A stretch of DNA of 60,781 nt from Erythrobacteraceae bacterium (GCA_947479055.1 CANJYE010000018.1:1-60781), one strand, 5' to 3'; positions 43,038 to 52,065 are shown, counted from the stretch's first letter. Notes: generated from the sequence alone by a model not told the origin. Numbers and translations: made by a program.

Positions 43038-44099
43038 CTAGTCAATCAACCGGTCAGTTATCATTCCCAGTTCCATCATGCCATAGGTCTCCTCGCCGTC
43101 CCATTCGAAGCGGGTCATGGTGTGGCACCAGTTCACGATGCCAGGCGTCCGATCGAGACCGAACCCGTAGTTGTACGCAGCCGCCACAATTTCTCCCCGG
43201 ATCACGCCGGGCTTGCCGTCCTGCTCGTAGCACCACTCCACCCGCTGGCCGACGCAGTCATACCGGGTGAGCCATGGGGTGGCGGTGACCCTCGCCTGCA
43301 CCGGCAGACCGCGCACATCGGTGACCGCCGCGTCGCTATAGACAGCCTCCCCCGAATTGCCGAGGTATTGGACGGAGCCGAAAGCCCGCCCGCTTGGAAA
43401 CAGCGCAGACAGCCAGGAACTGCCGTGGAACCAGTCACCGGTCGCCACCCTGCGGCCATAGCGATGAGTGCGCACCCCGGTGCCGGTGAAAGGATAGGCG
43501 GGTTCACCTTCCACCCGCACTTCGCCCATCACCCGGTAGACCTGCTCGTAGCGGGGCAGTCCGGTCGCCAGCATCGCGCGCTCCCGGCCCGGCAGGTCCT
43601 CCGCAAAATCGCCGCGCATCCAGACGGGCAGCGCCATCTCCATGGTAAGGTCAATTTCGAGCCCTCGACGCGGTCCGTCGATCGGGATAATTCCCGCGCA
43701 GGTCTCTGCCGTGCTGGTCAGACGCGGCGCGCCACGATAGCGCCCGGTCCAGCGGCGAAAAGGTTGCTCGCAACGGAAGCTCCAGCCGCCCAGCTCGTAG
43801 CCATCGACCTTGCCCCCACGTTCTACCGCGAAATCGACATGAAGCGCGCCATCGGGACCCGCCACCGGGAAGATGATCCGGCGCGTTTCCCAGTCGGGGA
43901 AGGCCTGGTAGTCACCCGAAACCACGCGTCCCGGAGGCACCGTGCCGCCGCCCTGGATGTGACAATTGAGCAGGGCGTACTTGCCCCGGTCGTCGAAAAA
44001 CCAGAAGGCATGGTTCTCGCCAGATGTCAGGTCCGCCAGCGGGTCGAGGATCGGATAGTCGGCTGCGGGATCAAGCCCGCCATTGAGCTGAAAGGTCAT
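43038..44099 (-). CDS. conserved protein of unknown function (possible calycin/CrtC-like fold)
   Basis: A 353-residue protein with many aromatic and charged beta-strand-like stretches, for example ENHAFWFFDDRGKYALL, GYELGGWSFRCEQPFRRW and RTHRYGRRVATGDWFHGSSW. No cofactor motif, signal peptide or membrane segment. The pattern reminds me of DUF7064/7065 or hydroxyneurosporene-synthase (CrtC)-like lipocalin pairs, which hydrate or bind isoprenoids, but I am not sure. ATG overlaps the upstream TGA (ATGA), so it is co-translated with the lactonase-like gene. Its last codons contain an operator-like site for the P450 gene. Confidence 0.6.
   Translation of the reverse strand: MTFQLNGGLDPAADYPILDPLADLTSGENHAFWFFDDRGKYALLNCHIQGGGTVPPGRVVSGDYQAFPDWETRRIIFPVAGPDGALHVDFAVERGGKVDGYELGGWSFRCEQPFRRWTGRYRGAPRLTSTAETCAGIIPIDGPRRGLEIDLTMEMALPVWMRGDFAEDLPGRERAMLATGLPRYEQVYRVMGEVRVEGEPAYPFTGTGVRTHRYGRRVATGDWFHGSSWLSALFPSGRAFGSVQYLGNSGEAVYSDAAVTDVRGLPVQARVTATPWLTRYDCVGQRVEWCYEQDGKPGVIRGEIVAAAYNYGFGLDRTPGIVNWCHTMTRFEWDGEETYGMMELGMITDRLID
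43046..43057 (-). promoter_or_regulatory. operator-like site inside a coding end, upstream of P450
   Basis: CTGACCGGTTGA on the minus strand (TCAACCGGTCAG on +) matches the motif at 10 of 12. It encodes part of the C-terminal TDRLI of the upstream gene and lies 64 bp before the P450 start. No convincing -35/-10 pair was found. Confidence 0.45.
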
Positions 44100-45121
44100 T
44101 GACCTGCCCCCTCCCCCGCGGTCAAGCCATAGAAGCGGCTTGCTGTGCCGCACAGCAAGTCCGCTTGTTCCGCAGCGCCATAATCGGCAGCGAGCAACTT
44201 GAAGGCGTTCCACAATGCGCCATAGCCGCTGGCACCGCCATCAACCGGGAAATTGCTTTCGAACATGCTGCGGCTCGCTCCAAAAGCGGCAACTGCATGA
44301 TCGACGAATGGGTGATAGGTTTCGGCAATCTCGATCGATCCGGGCGCGGCAAGCCTGCCATGCAGACCTAGGCCGGTCAGCGCCATGCCCAGGCCACCCA
44401 ATTTGATCCAGACATTTGCACATTGTGCGAGGCGATCAATCCCGTCCTGCCATTCCTTGAATACATCTGCCTGCCGACCGGCATAGCGCCCAACACATAT
44501 CGGCGTGCCCAAATGATTGAGCACGATCGGCACCTCGGGAAATGCGTCGGCCAGTTCGGCCAACTCGAACAACTGTGGATGGACGCACCACGCCTCGTAG
44601 CTGAGGCCAAGTCGGGCAAGCACGGCAAAGCCCGCGCGAAAGTTCGCATCCTGCGCCTTGTGTTCTCCATAGGGCAGGTCCCAGGGCAGGTCCGGATCAG
44701 CGGTGAGTATATCGCGAATACCACGGAAGCGGGTGGGCGATGCGGCCATATGCGCACGCAGCACGGCTTCCGCGCCATTGCCCAGCATTAGATCGGCATG
44801 CCCCATAATCGCTGCGGACAGGCCCTTCGCAGCGTGAGTGGCGCCCACCGTCTCGACAAATGCGGTCTCGCCCACGCAGCGCAGCGCCTCGAGGCCACCC
44901 GGAAGATAATGCTGGCCGCACTCGATATAGACGGTTGCAACAATATTGTGTCCGCTCTGGTTGATCTGCTCCAGCATGTCAGAGGGCTCGAAATTCCCGA
45001 ACATGTCTGCGGCCTCGGTGCCTTTCCAGAAATGCTGGTGCGGATCGACAATCGGCACGTCAGGCGCAATGGGGACTTCCAGAGCGGCGGTCTGCCAAAA
45101 AAAGTCAGTCATCTTGCTCAT
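44096..45121 (-). CDS. amidohydrolase, LigI/lactonase-like TIM barrel
   Basis: A 341-residue protein of the 2-pyrone-4,6-dicarboxylate lactonase / fuconolactonase group. The metal-binding HxH is in PIVDPHQHFW near residue 27; VLNHLG and FESNFPVDGG supply further site residues. Members hydrolyse lactones. With a BVMO in the window, opening of a lactone is a reasonable role (inference). ATGA overlaps join it to the LLM gene upstream and the unknown gene downstream. Confidence 0.85.
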   Translation of the reverse strand: MSKMTDFFWQTAALEVPIAPDVPIVDPHQHFWKGTEAADMFGNFEPSDMLEQINQSGHNIVATVYIECGQHYLPGGLEALRCVGETAFVETVGATHAAKGLSAAIMGHADLMLGNGAEAVLRAHMAASPTRFRGIRDILTADPDLPWDLPYGEHKAQDANFRAGFAVLARLGLSYEAWCVHPQLFELAELADAFPEVPIVLNHLGTPICVGRYAGRQADVFKEWQDGIDRLAQCANVWIKLGGLGMALTGLGLHGRLAAPGSIEIAETYHPFVDHAVAAFGASRSMFESNFPVDGGASGYGALWNAFKLLAADYGAAEQADLLCGTASRFYGLTAGEGAGQ

Positions 45122-45999
45122 AATCCCTTGGCGCAGATGTCTTCATTTCGTGCGGCGACGATCAGTTCTTCAGCGCGGTCGCGCAGGGCGCCCGCGCTCA
45201 TCGGCCCGAGATCAACGGCAACCTCTATGCAACCGGCGTCGGAATAGCTGCCGAGCAGGTCCAGCAATTGCGACAACGGCCAGTGTCCGACATCGTGCAA
45301 CCGGACACTGAAGGGAATGTCGCGTCCGGCCAGCGCGTCGATCACGGTTTTGCCTGCCACCAGTTCGGCGGGCGTCAGGATTTGCCCCTCGTAACCGGTC
45401 GGGTGCCAGACATCGGCAAAGCGGGCGACCCGCCGCAGCACCGAGCCCGCCGGATCGGGCACGCCGGATGAACCGATCCAGATGGGGATACGGGGCCGCT
45501 GGACTGGCTTGGGTTCGAACTCCATGTCGGCAAAGCGGTGGAACTCGCCGGCGAAGGACAGGGGGCCAGTTTCACGCCAGCACAGCTCGAACACCTCCAG
45601 TGTCTCGTTGGTGACCGCCCCGCGTCGGGCAAAGACATCGCCGCGCCCCAGGCTGGCGAATTCCGGCTCTGCCCAGCCCGTGCCGATGCCAAGATCGACG
45701 CGACCGCCGGACAGCTGGTCGATCGTTGCCAACATCTTGGCGGTCAGCACCCCGTCGCGGTAGGGCACGACCAGGATGCCAAGCCCCAGCCGGATACGGC
45801 TGGTCAGCGCGGCGACATGCGACAGGCTCGCCAGCAGTTCGAGCCAGGTCGCACCATAGAAACTGGGATATTCGCGGTGGTAGACCACGTGATCGGTCAG
45901 CCACAACCCATGATAGCCCATCTCCTCGAAGGCCAGCGCGCTGCGGATAACTTCCAGCGCAGACGGGCCTTCATTGGGCAGGACGATGTCCAGTCGCAT
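45118..45999 (-). CDS. LLM-class flavin-dependent oxidoreductase (F420-type group)
   Basis: A 293-residue luciferase-like protein: GYHGLWLTDHVVYHREYPS near residue 33, IDQLSGGRVDLGIGTGWAEPEF, and PRIPIWIGSSG. The layout resembles the TIGR03619-type F420-dependent LLM group. Third LLM of the window. In operon with the sulfotransferase upstream (11 bp gap) and the lactonase-like gene downstream. Confidence 0.86.
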   Translation of the reverse strand: MRLDIVLPNEGPSALEVIRSALAFEEMGYHGLWLTDHVVYHREYPSFYGATWLELLASLSHVAALTSRIRLGLGILVVPYRDGVLTAKMLATIDQLSGGRVDLGIGTGWAEPEFASLGRGDVFARRGAVTNETLEVFELCWRETGPLSFAGEFHRFADMEFEPKPVQRPRIPIWIGSSGVPDPAGSVLRRVARFADVWHPTGYEGQILTPAELVAGKTVIDALAGRDIPFSVRLHDVGHWPLSQLLDLLGSYSDAGCIEVAVDLGPMSAGALRDRAEELIVAARNEDICAKGL

Positions 46000-46010
46000 C
46001 GCACGATGTC

Positions 46011-47162
46011 CTAGAAATATCGCCCGAAACGGGCGGGGTATGGGCTGATCGCCGACAGGATATCTTCGGGCGTCAGGGCGAAATCCTCAAGCGCAAAGCG
46101 TGTGGCGCTGCGGTGCTGCGCGGGGTTGGCGAGCCACGCTTCCATTCTTGCTCGCGCCGCGTCCGGCAAAGGAAGATCGAAATGGCGGTAGATCGCCTCG
46201 ACTGTCGCCATCGGCTCGGTCACGATAGCGCTATATCCGATGTCGATGATGCGAGCATCCAGTGCCGGATCCTGCCGTGCAGCCATGCAACGCTTCAGTC
46301 CCGCACTCCAGCGTTCAAGCACATAGCGCCCGGTCGCCGGCCGACCGGGATCGCCGGGACCTTCGCCCCGGATAGTCGCGTAAAGGCCCGCCAGCGAGGT
46401 GAACACATCCACCGGATCGCGGTGGGTCATGACAATCATCGCGCCCGGATATTCGGCGATGAAATGGTCCAGCGCATTGATATGGTATGGCTCCTTCAGC
46501 AACCATCTCCCGCCCGGTCCATGCGCCTGCAAATGCTGCAGTACCATGCGATGCAGCCGGAACGGTAGCGGCGGCACGCAATTGTGGATCCATTCGCTGG
46601 CGCCCTTGAGCCACAGCGCCTCGGGCTCGCCCGGGTAACGCGCACCCCAGAAATTGTAGAGCAGGATGTTGTTGCACTCGTCCGGCAGCATCGCGCCATA
46701 GGTGTGCAGCCCAGCCTCGGCCACCGGATCGCCTAGCCCGCCGAGGTAATCGTCGATCCGGGCAATGCGCGGATCATCGTGCCAGTGACCAGGCCTTGCC
46801 GGCTCGGCGAGCGTCATTGTCTCCCAGGTGAGCGGCGCGCGTACCGCCGGGTCCTGCGCCAGGACATCGAACAACGAGGTGGTACCTGTGCGGGGCAGCC
46901 CGGTCACAAGCATCGGGCCCTCGATTTCCTGAGTGCCAATCGACGGATCGGCGGCACGCACCGCCATCAGTTGCATCCGTACCTCGATCCGCTTCTGCCA
47001 ATTGTCCAGCATCGCCTGCCGCTGGCTGTCAGGCAGGCCCGCTTCTTCCAGCGCAGCCAGCAGAACCCGCAGGCTCACGCGAAAGCCGTCTTCCGGTCCC
47101 AGATCAGTCAGCCCGCCCATCGCCGCGCTGGCCTTCGCAATCAAAGCGATCTCGCCTAGCAT
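46011..47162 (-). CDS. PAPS-dependent sulfotransferase-family protein
   Basis: A 383-residue protein. The 5'-PSB motif GLPRTGTTSL (88-97) and the 3'-PB-like MIVMTHRDPVDVFTS mark a sulfotransferase (Sulfotransferase_3 type). AGGAGAGGGA stands directly before the ATG at 47162. First gene of the 47162-43038 operon. It would transfer sulfate from PAPS to a hydroxyl of an intermediate or ligand. Homologs are frequent in mycobacterial and sphingomonad lipid clusters without a proven substrate. Confidence 0.86.
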   Translation of the reverse strand: MLGEIALIAKASAAMGGLTDLGPEDGFRVSLRVLLAALEEAGLPDSQRQAMLDNWQKRIEVRMQLMAVRAADPSIGTQEIEGPMLVTGLPRTGTTSLFDVLAQDPAVRAPLTWETMTLAEPARPGHWHDDPRIARIDDYLGGLGDPVAEAGLHTYGAMLPDECNNILLYNFWGARYPGEPEALWLKGASEWIHNCVPPLPFRLHRMVLQHLQAHGPGGRWLLKEPYHINALDHFIAEYPGAMIVMTHRDPVDVFTSLAGLYATIRGEGPGDPGRPATGRYVLERWSAGLKRCMAARQDPALDARIIDIGYSAIVTEPMATVEAIYRHFDLPLPDAARARMEAWLANPAQHRSATRFALEDFALTPEDILSAISPYPARFGRYF

Positions 47163-47293
47163 ATTCCCTCTCCTGCCATGGAGAAGCAGCGGATACATCT
47201 TGAACCGCATGCTCATCGCATGTCCGCAGCTTGCCCGCTCATCTGTTATCCGCGAGCTGCGATTCGGGATCGTATGCCGGTTTTACGGAATGT

Positions 47294-47305
47294 CCAACCG
47301 GTTAG
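47294..47305. promoter_or_regulatory. operator-like site, sulfotransferase side
   Basis: CCAACCGGTTAG matches CTAACCGGTTAG at 11 of 12 positions. It lies 132 bp upstream of the sulfotransferase start in the divergent gap. Confidence 0.6.
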
Positions 47306-47332
47306 TTTTATGTTGGCCTTGCCGGATTGAGC

Positions 47333-47379
47333 TTGCGCAGGAATTGACATACGTCATATATCTAACCGTACGGTTAGAT
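47333..47379 (+). promoter_or_regulatory. perfect palindromic operator with candidate promoter, amidohydrolase side
   Basis: A perfect 20-bp palindrome spans 47360-47379, with core CTAACCGTACGGTTAG. A possible promoter is TTGCGC (47333-47338), 18 nt, TATATC (47357-47362), so the operator overlaps the -10 and start point. A TTGACA at 47344-47349 has no -10 at 17 nt. Confidence 0.65.
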
Positions 47380-47433
47380 TCTTGCGCCAAGACGACAGCT
47401 CGGACAGATGCGCGCTCGACGAGGAGAAGGCCC

Positions 47434-48534
47434 ATGAGCAAACACTTCATTTTCAGCGCCGACAGCCATGTCATGGAGCCGTCCACCCTGTTTCAGGACA
47501 TGTTGCCCGGCTCGCTCAAGAAGCATGCCGTCCGGGCCGTCAAGGAGGGGGAATATCTCATCACCAAGACCGACACGAAAGTGCTGCATCGCATTCGCGT
47601 CGGATTGAAGGACGAGCGAGCACTCATTCCCGATCGCAAGGGCATCCGGGAGATCCCCGGACGGCTTGAGGACATGGCCCTTGAAGGGATCGACACGGAG
47701 ATATGCTTTCCCAGCCTCGGCCTCTGGTTGTTCTCACTTGGGGACACAGAGGCAGAAGCCGCCTCTTGTCGCGTCTATAATGACTGGAACAATGCGTTCC
47801 TGGGTGCCCACACGCACCGGTTCGTGCGATGCGGCACCTTGCCTGTGCGCGACTTCTCCAGCACGTTGGCAGAACTTAGATACCTTCATTCGCTGGGCTT
47901 TCACGCCGCCATGCTTCCAGCCGCAACGCCCATCGGTGGTGTGAAATATAATGATGAGCGTTGGGATCCAGTCTTCAACCTCGCCGGCGAGTTGGGCATC
48001 GTGCTGGTGATGCATACTGGCACGGGTCTCGAGACATCGGTCGTCGAACGCGGACCAGGCGGCGCGATCATCAATTACGGGCTTCAGCTGGCAGATGCCG
48101 TTCAGACCGCCATGTATCTGGTTGCCGGTGGCGTGCTCGACCGTAATCCGAAGAGCCGGATTGCGTTCATCGAATGCGGTGCAAGCTGGCTGGTCGGCCT
48201 CGCCGAGCGTCTCGACGAGGTGAATATCGCGCACGAGATGTTCGTCCGCCCGAAACTGTCCCGTAAGCCGAGCCAGATCATGAACGATCAGGTTTTTGCG
48301 TCGTTCCAGAACGAGCGCACCTGCATCACCACCATCGACCGCCCCGGCGGCAAGAACATCATGTGGGGGTCGGATTATCCCCACGCTGAAGGAACCTGGC
48401 CCAACTCGCGCCGAATTCAGGACAGCCTGTTCGCCGGACTGGGCACATCCGAAGCCGTCAAGGCCGACGTGCTCGGCCTGAACGCAGCGCGCTTGTTCCG
48501 GATCGACCCGGTCAACCATACTGTCTCTGGCTGA
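47434..48534 (+). CDS. amidohydrolase family protein (ACMSD-like TIM barrel)
   Basis: A 366-residue protein; GAGGAGAAGG lies just before the ATG at 47434. SADSHVMEP opens the barrel (D-x-H-x-x-E-P form), LVMHTGTG and MWGSDYPHAEGTWP carry later metal or active-site residues. Shorter than its relatives at 26080 and 50720 by about 50-70 residues, mainly at the N-terminus. Divergent from the sulfotransferase operon across a gap with two operator-like sites. Decarboxylation or hydrolysis; substrate unknown. Confidence 0.86.
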   Translation: MSKHFIFSADSHVMEPSTLFQDMLPGSLKKHAVRAVKEGEYLITKTDTKVLHRIRVGLKDERALIPDRKGIREIPGRLEDMALEGIDTEICFPSLGLWLFSLGDTEAEAASCRVYNDWNNAFLGAHTHRFVRCGTLPVRDFSSTLAELRYLHSLGFHAAMLPAATPIGGVKYNDERWDPVFNLAGELGIVLVMHTGTGLETSVVERGPGGAIINYGLQLADAVQTAMYLVAGGVLDRNPKSRIAFIECGASWLVGLAERLDEVNIAHEMFVRPKLSRKPSQIMNDQVFASFQNERTCITTIDRPGGKNIMWGSDYPHAEGTWPNSRRIQDSLFAGLGTSEAVKADVLGLNAARLFRIDPVNHTVSG

Positions 48535-48626
48535 ACACAAGAAGACCCTAGTGTAGTATTTATATATTGCCTTCAATAACTTGATCGACCGATTTGGGTC
48601 GTCCATCTGCCCTTCAGCTTGTTAGA

Positions 48627-48638
48627 ATGAGCAGTTAG
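48627..48638 (+). promoter_or_regulatory. weak operator-like site upstream of SDR pair
   Basis: ATGAGCAGTTAG (reverse CTAACTGCTCAT) matches the motif at about 9 of 12. It lies in the 244 bp gap between the amidohydrolase and the SDR start at 48779; nothing else was seen in this gap. Confidence 0.3.
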
Positions 48639-48778
48639 TCTAATACTGGAATTTGTCCGTCGAGCCGACAGAGTCGATGTCCGCTCACCGGATTGCGCGG
48701 GTTGGATCGAGGGCATGGGCTTCACCCCGATGCGCTGCGGATTGGTTCCGAGCGGCGGGATTTCGCGGGGATTGGATT

Positions 48779-49576
48779 ATGGATATAGCAGGACTTGGCG
48801 TCGTCATAACCGGAGGCCATTCGGGAATGGGCTTTGCTGCCGCAAAACTGCTTGGCGAGCGGGGTGCCTGCGTGACTATCCTTGGTCGTCGCGCCGACGT
48901 CGTGAAACACAAGGCGGACAGTATTGGCGCATTGGGCATCTGCTGCGACATCAGCGCCCCGGATGCAGTCGATGCCGCTCTGGACGAGGCGGAGCGGGCC
49001 AACGGACCCTGCCGGATCATGATAAATGCGGCGGCAATTGGGACCTTGTTCACCCTGCTCGAACCCGATGGCGGTCCAGCCCCGCTCGAGGCAATGCGCC
49101 GTCAACTGGAGGTCAACGTCCTGGGGACACTGATCATGGACCGGGCGGTCGCCTCCCGCCTGACCCTGGTGGAGCCGCTCGAGAGCGGGGTCAGGGGGCT
49201 GATCATCAATGTCTCGTCGATTGCTGCACAAGATGGGATCATGGGTGCATCCTATTGTGCCAGCAAGGGGGGCGTGGACGGGATCGCGCTCAGTCTCGCC
49301 CGTGAACTGGCTCCCTGGAAGATCCGGGTGTGCACGATTGCGCCGGGCAGCATTGCGACCGAGATGTTCCTAGACGGAGCGACGCCCGAGCGGTTCGAGC
49401 TGGTTGAGCGGCAAACGCTGACCGGCCGCCTGGGCCGACCCGACGAGTTTGCCAGCCTTGCGCTCCAACTGTGCGAGAATGACTTTATGAACGGCTGCAA
49501 CATCCGGCTGGATGGCGGCTTTCGCGTGCCGTTCAGCGCAGATGTGGGAATCAACCGGACCGAGCGGCAACTGTAG
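48779..49576 (+). CDS. SDR, HSD10-like
   Basis: A 265-residue SDR; ATG at 48779 chosen because the domain starts there (MDIAGLGVVITGGHSGMG). NAAA replaces NNAG near residue 82; VSSIAAQDGIMGASYCASK holds the Ser-Tyr-Lys set. The long loop near residue 90 and the overall pattern resemble 3-hydroxyacyl-CoA dehydrogenase type 2 (HSD17B10), which acts on steroid hydroxyls and short branched 3-hydroxyacyl-CoAs. Followed by another SDR after 56 bp. Confidence 0.86.
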   Translation: MDIAGLGVVITGGHSGMGFAAAKLLGERGACVTILGRRADVVKHKADSIGALGICCDISAPDAVDAALDEAERANGPCRIMINAAAIGTLFTLLEPDGGPAPLEAMRRQLEVNVLGTLIMDRAVASRLTLVEPLESGVRGLIINVSSIAAQDGIMGASYCASKGGVDGIALSLARELAPWKIRVCTIAPGSIATEMFLDGATPERFELVERQTLTGRLGRPDEFASLALQLCENDFMNGCNIRLDGGFRVPFSADVGINRTERQL

Positions 49577-49632
49577 CAGATGGAACGGACCCTGGCCCTG
49601 GGCCGGAATCGGATATTTCGGGATTGTGCAAC

Positions 49633-50394
49633 ATGATGAAGGGCAAAATTGTGCTGGTTACTGGTGCTGCGTCAGGCATCGGCGCCGCGGCGGCAAGGAT
49701 TTTTGCGCGCGAAGGGGCCTGCGTCACGCTGGCGGACAGGAATGCGCAAGCGGGGGAGGCCGTTGCAGTTTCGATCGAAGCTGCGGGCGGGCAAGCGATC
49801 TTCGTTCCCTGCGACGTCACCTCCGAAGGCGACATTGTCGCAATGGTGCACAGGACGGTCGCGGAATTCGGTGGGCTTGACGCAGCTTTCAACAATGCGG
49901 GAACACCGGGCGGATATTCGACCGCCGTGAGCTGCTCGTTCGAGGATTGGGACACTGCCTGCGCCATCAACATGCGCTCGGTTTGGCTGTGCATGAAGTA
50001 TCAGATCCCCGAGATGCTCAAGCGCGGTGGCGGTTCGATTGTCAACATGGCGTCGCGGGCGGGCGACAGCGCCAATCCGAACATGTTCACCTATGCCGCG
50101 ACCAAGCATGGCATAGTCGGCATGACTCGCTCCGCCGCGCTGGACTTTGCGGCGCAGCACATCCGGGTCAACGCCCTGTGCCCGGGGATGACCGACACGC
50201 CCATGCTGTGGACCGCCTGCGAGGCTTCGGGGATGACGGACATGAGCGGGATCGTCCACGCGGCCATCCCCATGCAACGCCTAGCGAGAGCGGAAGAACA
50301 GGCCGAGGCAGCAGTCTGGCTCTGCTCCGACAGAGCGTCCTATATCACCGGAATTGCCTTACCCGTGGACGGGGGTATGTCGGCGACAAACTGA
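49633..50394 (+). CDS. short-chain dehydrogenase/reductase (SDR)
   Basis: A 253-residue classical SDR: VTGAASGIGAAAAR, NNAG near residue 87, catalytic YAATK and final PVDGG. Tandem ATGs at 49633/49636; a TTG at 49624 is a less likely start. Resembles glucose/ribitol-dehydrogenase-like SDRs. Same direction as the HSD10-like gene; likely co-transcribed. Confidence 0.87.
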   Translation: MMKGKIVLVTGAASGIGAAAARIFAREGACVTLADRNAQAGEAVAVSIEAAGGQAIFVPCDVTSEGDIVAMVHRTVAEFGGLDAAFNNAGTPGGYSTAVSCSFEDWDTACAINMRSVWLCMKYQIPEMLKRGGGSIVNMASRAGDSANPNMFTYAATKHGIVGMTRSAALDFAAQHIRVNALCPGMTDTPMLWTACEASGMTDMSGIVHAAIPMQRLARAEEQAEAAVWLCSDRASYITGIALPVDGGMSATN

Positions 50395-50719
50395 TCGTCG
50401 GAGCCCCGACTGACAGGAGTATGAGGATACGGAAATGGCAATTTGTCCGCACCTGAGTCGGTCTGGAGCCGACGCATGATTAGATAAACGGAACTGATGG
50501 CCGCCGCCGACCTCACAGACAATCTCCTCCTTACCGCTTCCCCAGGCACGCCAAGGTCTCCCTGTGAAGAGTTCTGTTAAGATCACCGATCCATCTAGAA
50601 TGCCTACTATCCCTTCAGAAAAGCGATCCCGTCAGCCACGATATAAAATCCAATATCGCCTCTCGAAGCAATAAACCAATCAAGCTTCCCACTTAATTCC
50701 CTGTGTAAGACATGCCAAT
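50395..50719. other. 325 bp intergenic stretch without recognised gene
   Basis: Convergent gap between an SDR and an amidohydrolase. Two short GTCGG/CCGAC inverted repeats (50397-50410 and 50457-50473) could form small hairpins, without T-runs. The right half is visibly A+T-richer than its surroundings. A minus-strand frame through 50607-50740 reads as protein-like but has no start or homology I recognise. Confidence 0.5.
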
Positions 50720-51967
50720 TTAAGATGTCCGGATCGCGAATTTCGCCAGAAATTTTGCCACGAGATCTTCGATATTGAAGCAACGTACTGCGTTCCCGCC
50801 AAGTATTTTGGCGCGCTGTTCGTCGGTCAGGTTTTTCATCTGCCGCTCGATCGCTAGTGCCGAATGGGGCCAACTGCCCTCATGGTGCGGGGCATCATTG
50901 GCCCAGAGATAGTTGTTCTCGAGCCGGCGGTAGGGGCTGTCATCGAGCCGTGGATCAATAGCAAGCAGACCGGCATGATCTTCCTCAAAGGAGGCAAAGC
51001 CGTTCTCGTAGAAATATTCGCTCGGCAAACGCTTCAACTTGTGGCGGATCCACATGTGATGCTTGCGATGGGTCTCGTCCATAACTTCGAGCAGATAGGG
51101 CAGGTAGCTGATCCCCGCCTCGATCGTCGCGAAGCGCAGCTGCGGAAAGCGCTCGATCACACCGGTGCACATGTGCGACACGAATTCGAGCGTCGAAGGA
51201 TGGGCGACGGCGGCCCGGCAGGTGATCGCCGCGCCTGGTCCGCGAAATGCCCGTGAATCCGATCCCGTCCCGACATGGACGGTAATCGGGATATTCAGTT
51301 CCTGTATCCGCGCCCAAAGGGGATCCAATTCCAGGTTGTTGTAAGCAAGATGTTCCGCGCTGTGCGGTCCGTAGATCGGCTTGGCGGGCAGCATCAGCCC
51401 CCGGAAGAAGTCGAGCTTTGCAATGCGCTCCAACTCGGCGATGGCGCGATCGATATCCCGTGTCAGGATGATCGCCATCGGCAGCACCCGATCCTTCTTT
51501 GCACTGAAGTAATCGGCCAGCCAGTCATTGTAGGCGCTAGCCATCGCGTACATGGCATCGCTGTCGCCAAGCCCGAACATGAACATGCCCTTGTTCGGAT
51601 AAGTGACCTGAATATCGACACCGTCGCGATCCATGTTATCGATAATCTGGTCTGGCGAACGCGCGGACTGGACGCGCATGTTGTCCTCCGCGTCGCCTTC
51701 ACCCTGATAGAGTGCGCGAATCCTGCGCATGCCAGGAACCACATCCCACTTCACGCCATCCGCGTCGACTTCCACTCGAGGCAGCATCGCCTTGACATGG
51801 GGCGCCAGATTATCGGTAAAGGCTGCCGGCTCGTTGATGTGCGCATCGCAAGAAACCATTAGGTGTTTATTGGGGCTTCCAGGGCGTGCCGACCGCGCCC
51901 AGCTATCATTGCCCGGGGTTTCAAGGCGCCACTCATTGTGCCTCAGATCGGTCAATACGCTAGCCAT
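50720..51967 (-). CDS. amidohydrolase family protein (ACMSD-like TIM barrel)
   Basis: A 415-residue protein with SCDAHINEP near residue 39, VHVGTGSD, IEAGISYLPYLLEVMD and WANDAPHHEGSWPH. The late motif reads NDAPHHEG where the relatives have SDYPHPEG. Closest in layout to the 26080 protein (HHMWIRHKLKRLPSEYF versus HHMWMRPIIPDLPSEYF). AAGGAAAG precedes the ATG. Preceded by an operator-like site; transcribed alone, as the SDR upstream ends 111 bp away. Confidence 0.86.
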   Translation of the reverse strand: MASVLTDLRHNEWRLETPGNDSWARSARPGSPNKHLMVSCDAHINEPAAFTDNLAPHVKAMLPRVEVDADGVKWDVVPGMRRIRALYQGEGDAEDNMRVQSARSPDQIIDNMDRDGVDIQVTYPNKGMFMFGLGDSDAMYAMASAYNDWLADYFSAKKDRVLPMAIILTRDIDRAIAELERIAKLDFFRGLMLPAKPIYGPHSAEHLAYNNLELDPLWARIQELNIPITVHVGTGSDSRAFRGPGAAITCRAAVAHPSTLEFVSHMCTGVIERFPQLRFATIEAGISYLPYLLEVMDETHRKHHMWIRHKLKRLPSEYFYENGFASFEEDHAGLLAIDPRLDDSPYRRLENNYLWANDAPHHEGSWPHSALAIERQMKNLTDEQRAKILGGNAVRCFNIEDLVAKFLAKFAIRTS

Positions 51968-52053
51968 GTCGCGTCTTTCCTTTGACTGGGCCTGTCATTC
52001 TGACAGGCGAGATTGCGCGGATGGATGCAGGATCGTTTCGTGCGGCAATTTTG

Positions 52054-52065
52054 TCAACCGGTTGG
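52054..52065 (-). promoter_or_regulatory. operator-like site upstream of the 50720 amidohydrolase
   Basis: TCAACCGGTTGG with a following TTAC reads as an imperfect palindrome and matches the motif at 9 of 12. It lies 87 bp before the amidohydrolase start. No clear -35/-10 pair at consensus spacing. Confidence 0.45.

Noticed and set aside
50607..50740. Protein-like minus-strand frame beyond the 50720 amidohydrolase
   Set aside because: No start with SD, overlaps the amidohydrolase end and matches no family I recognise.
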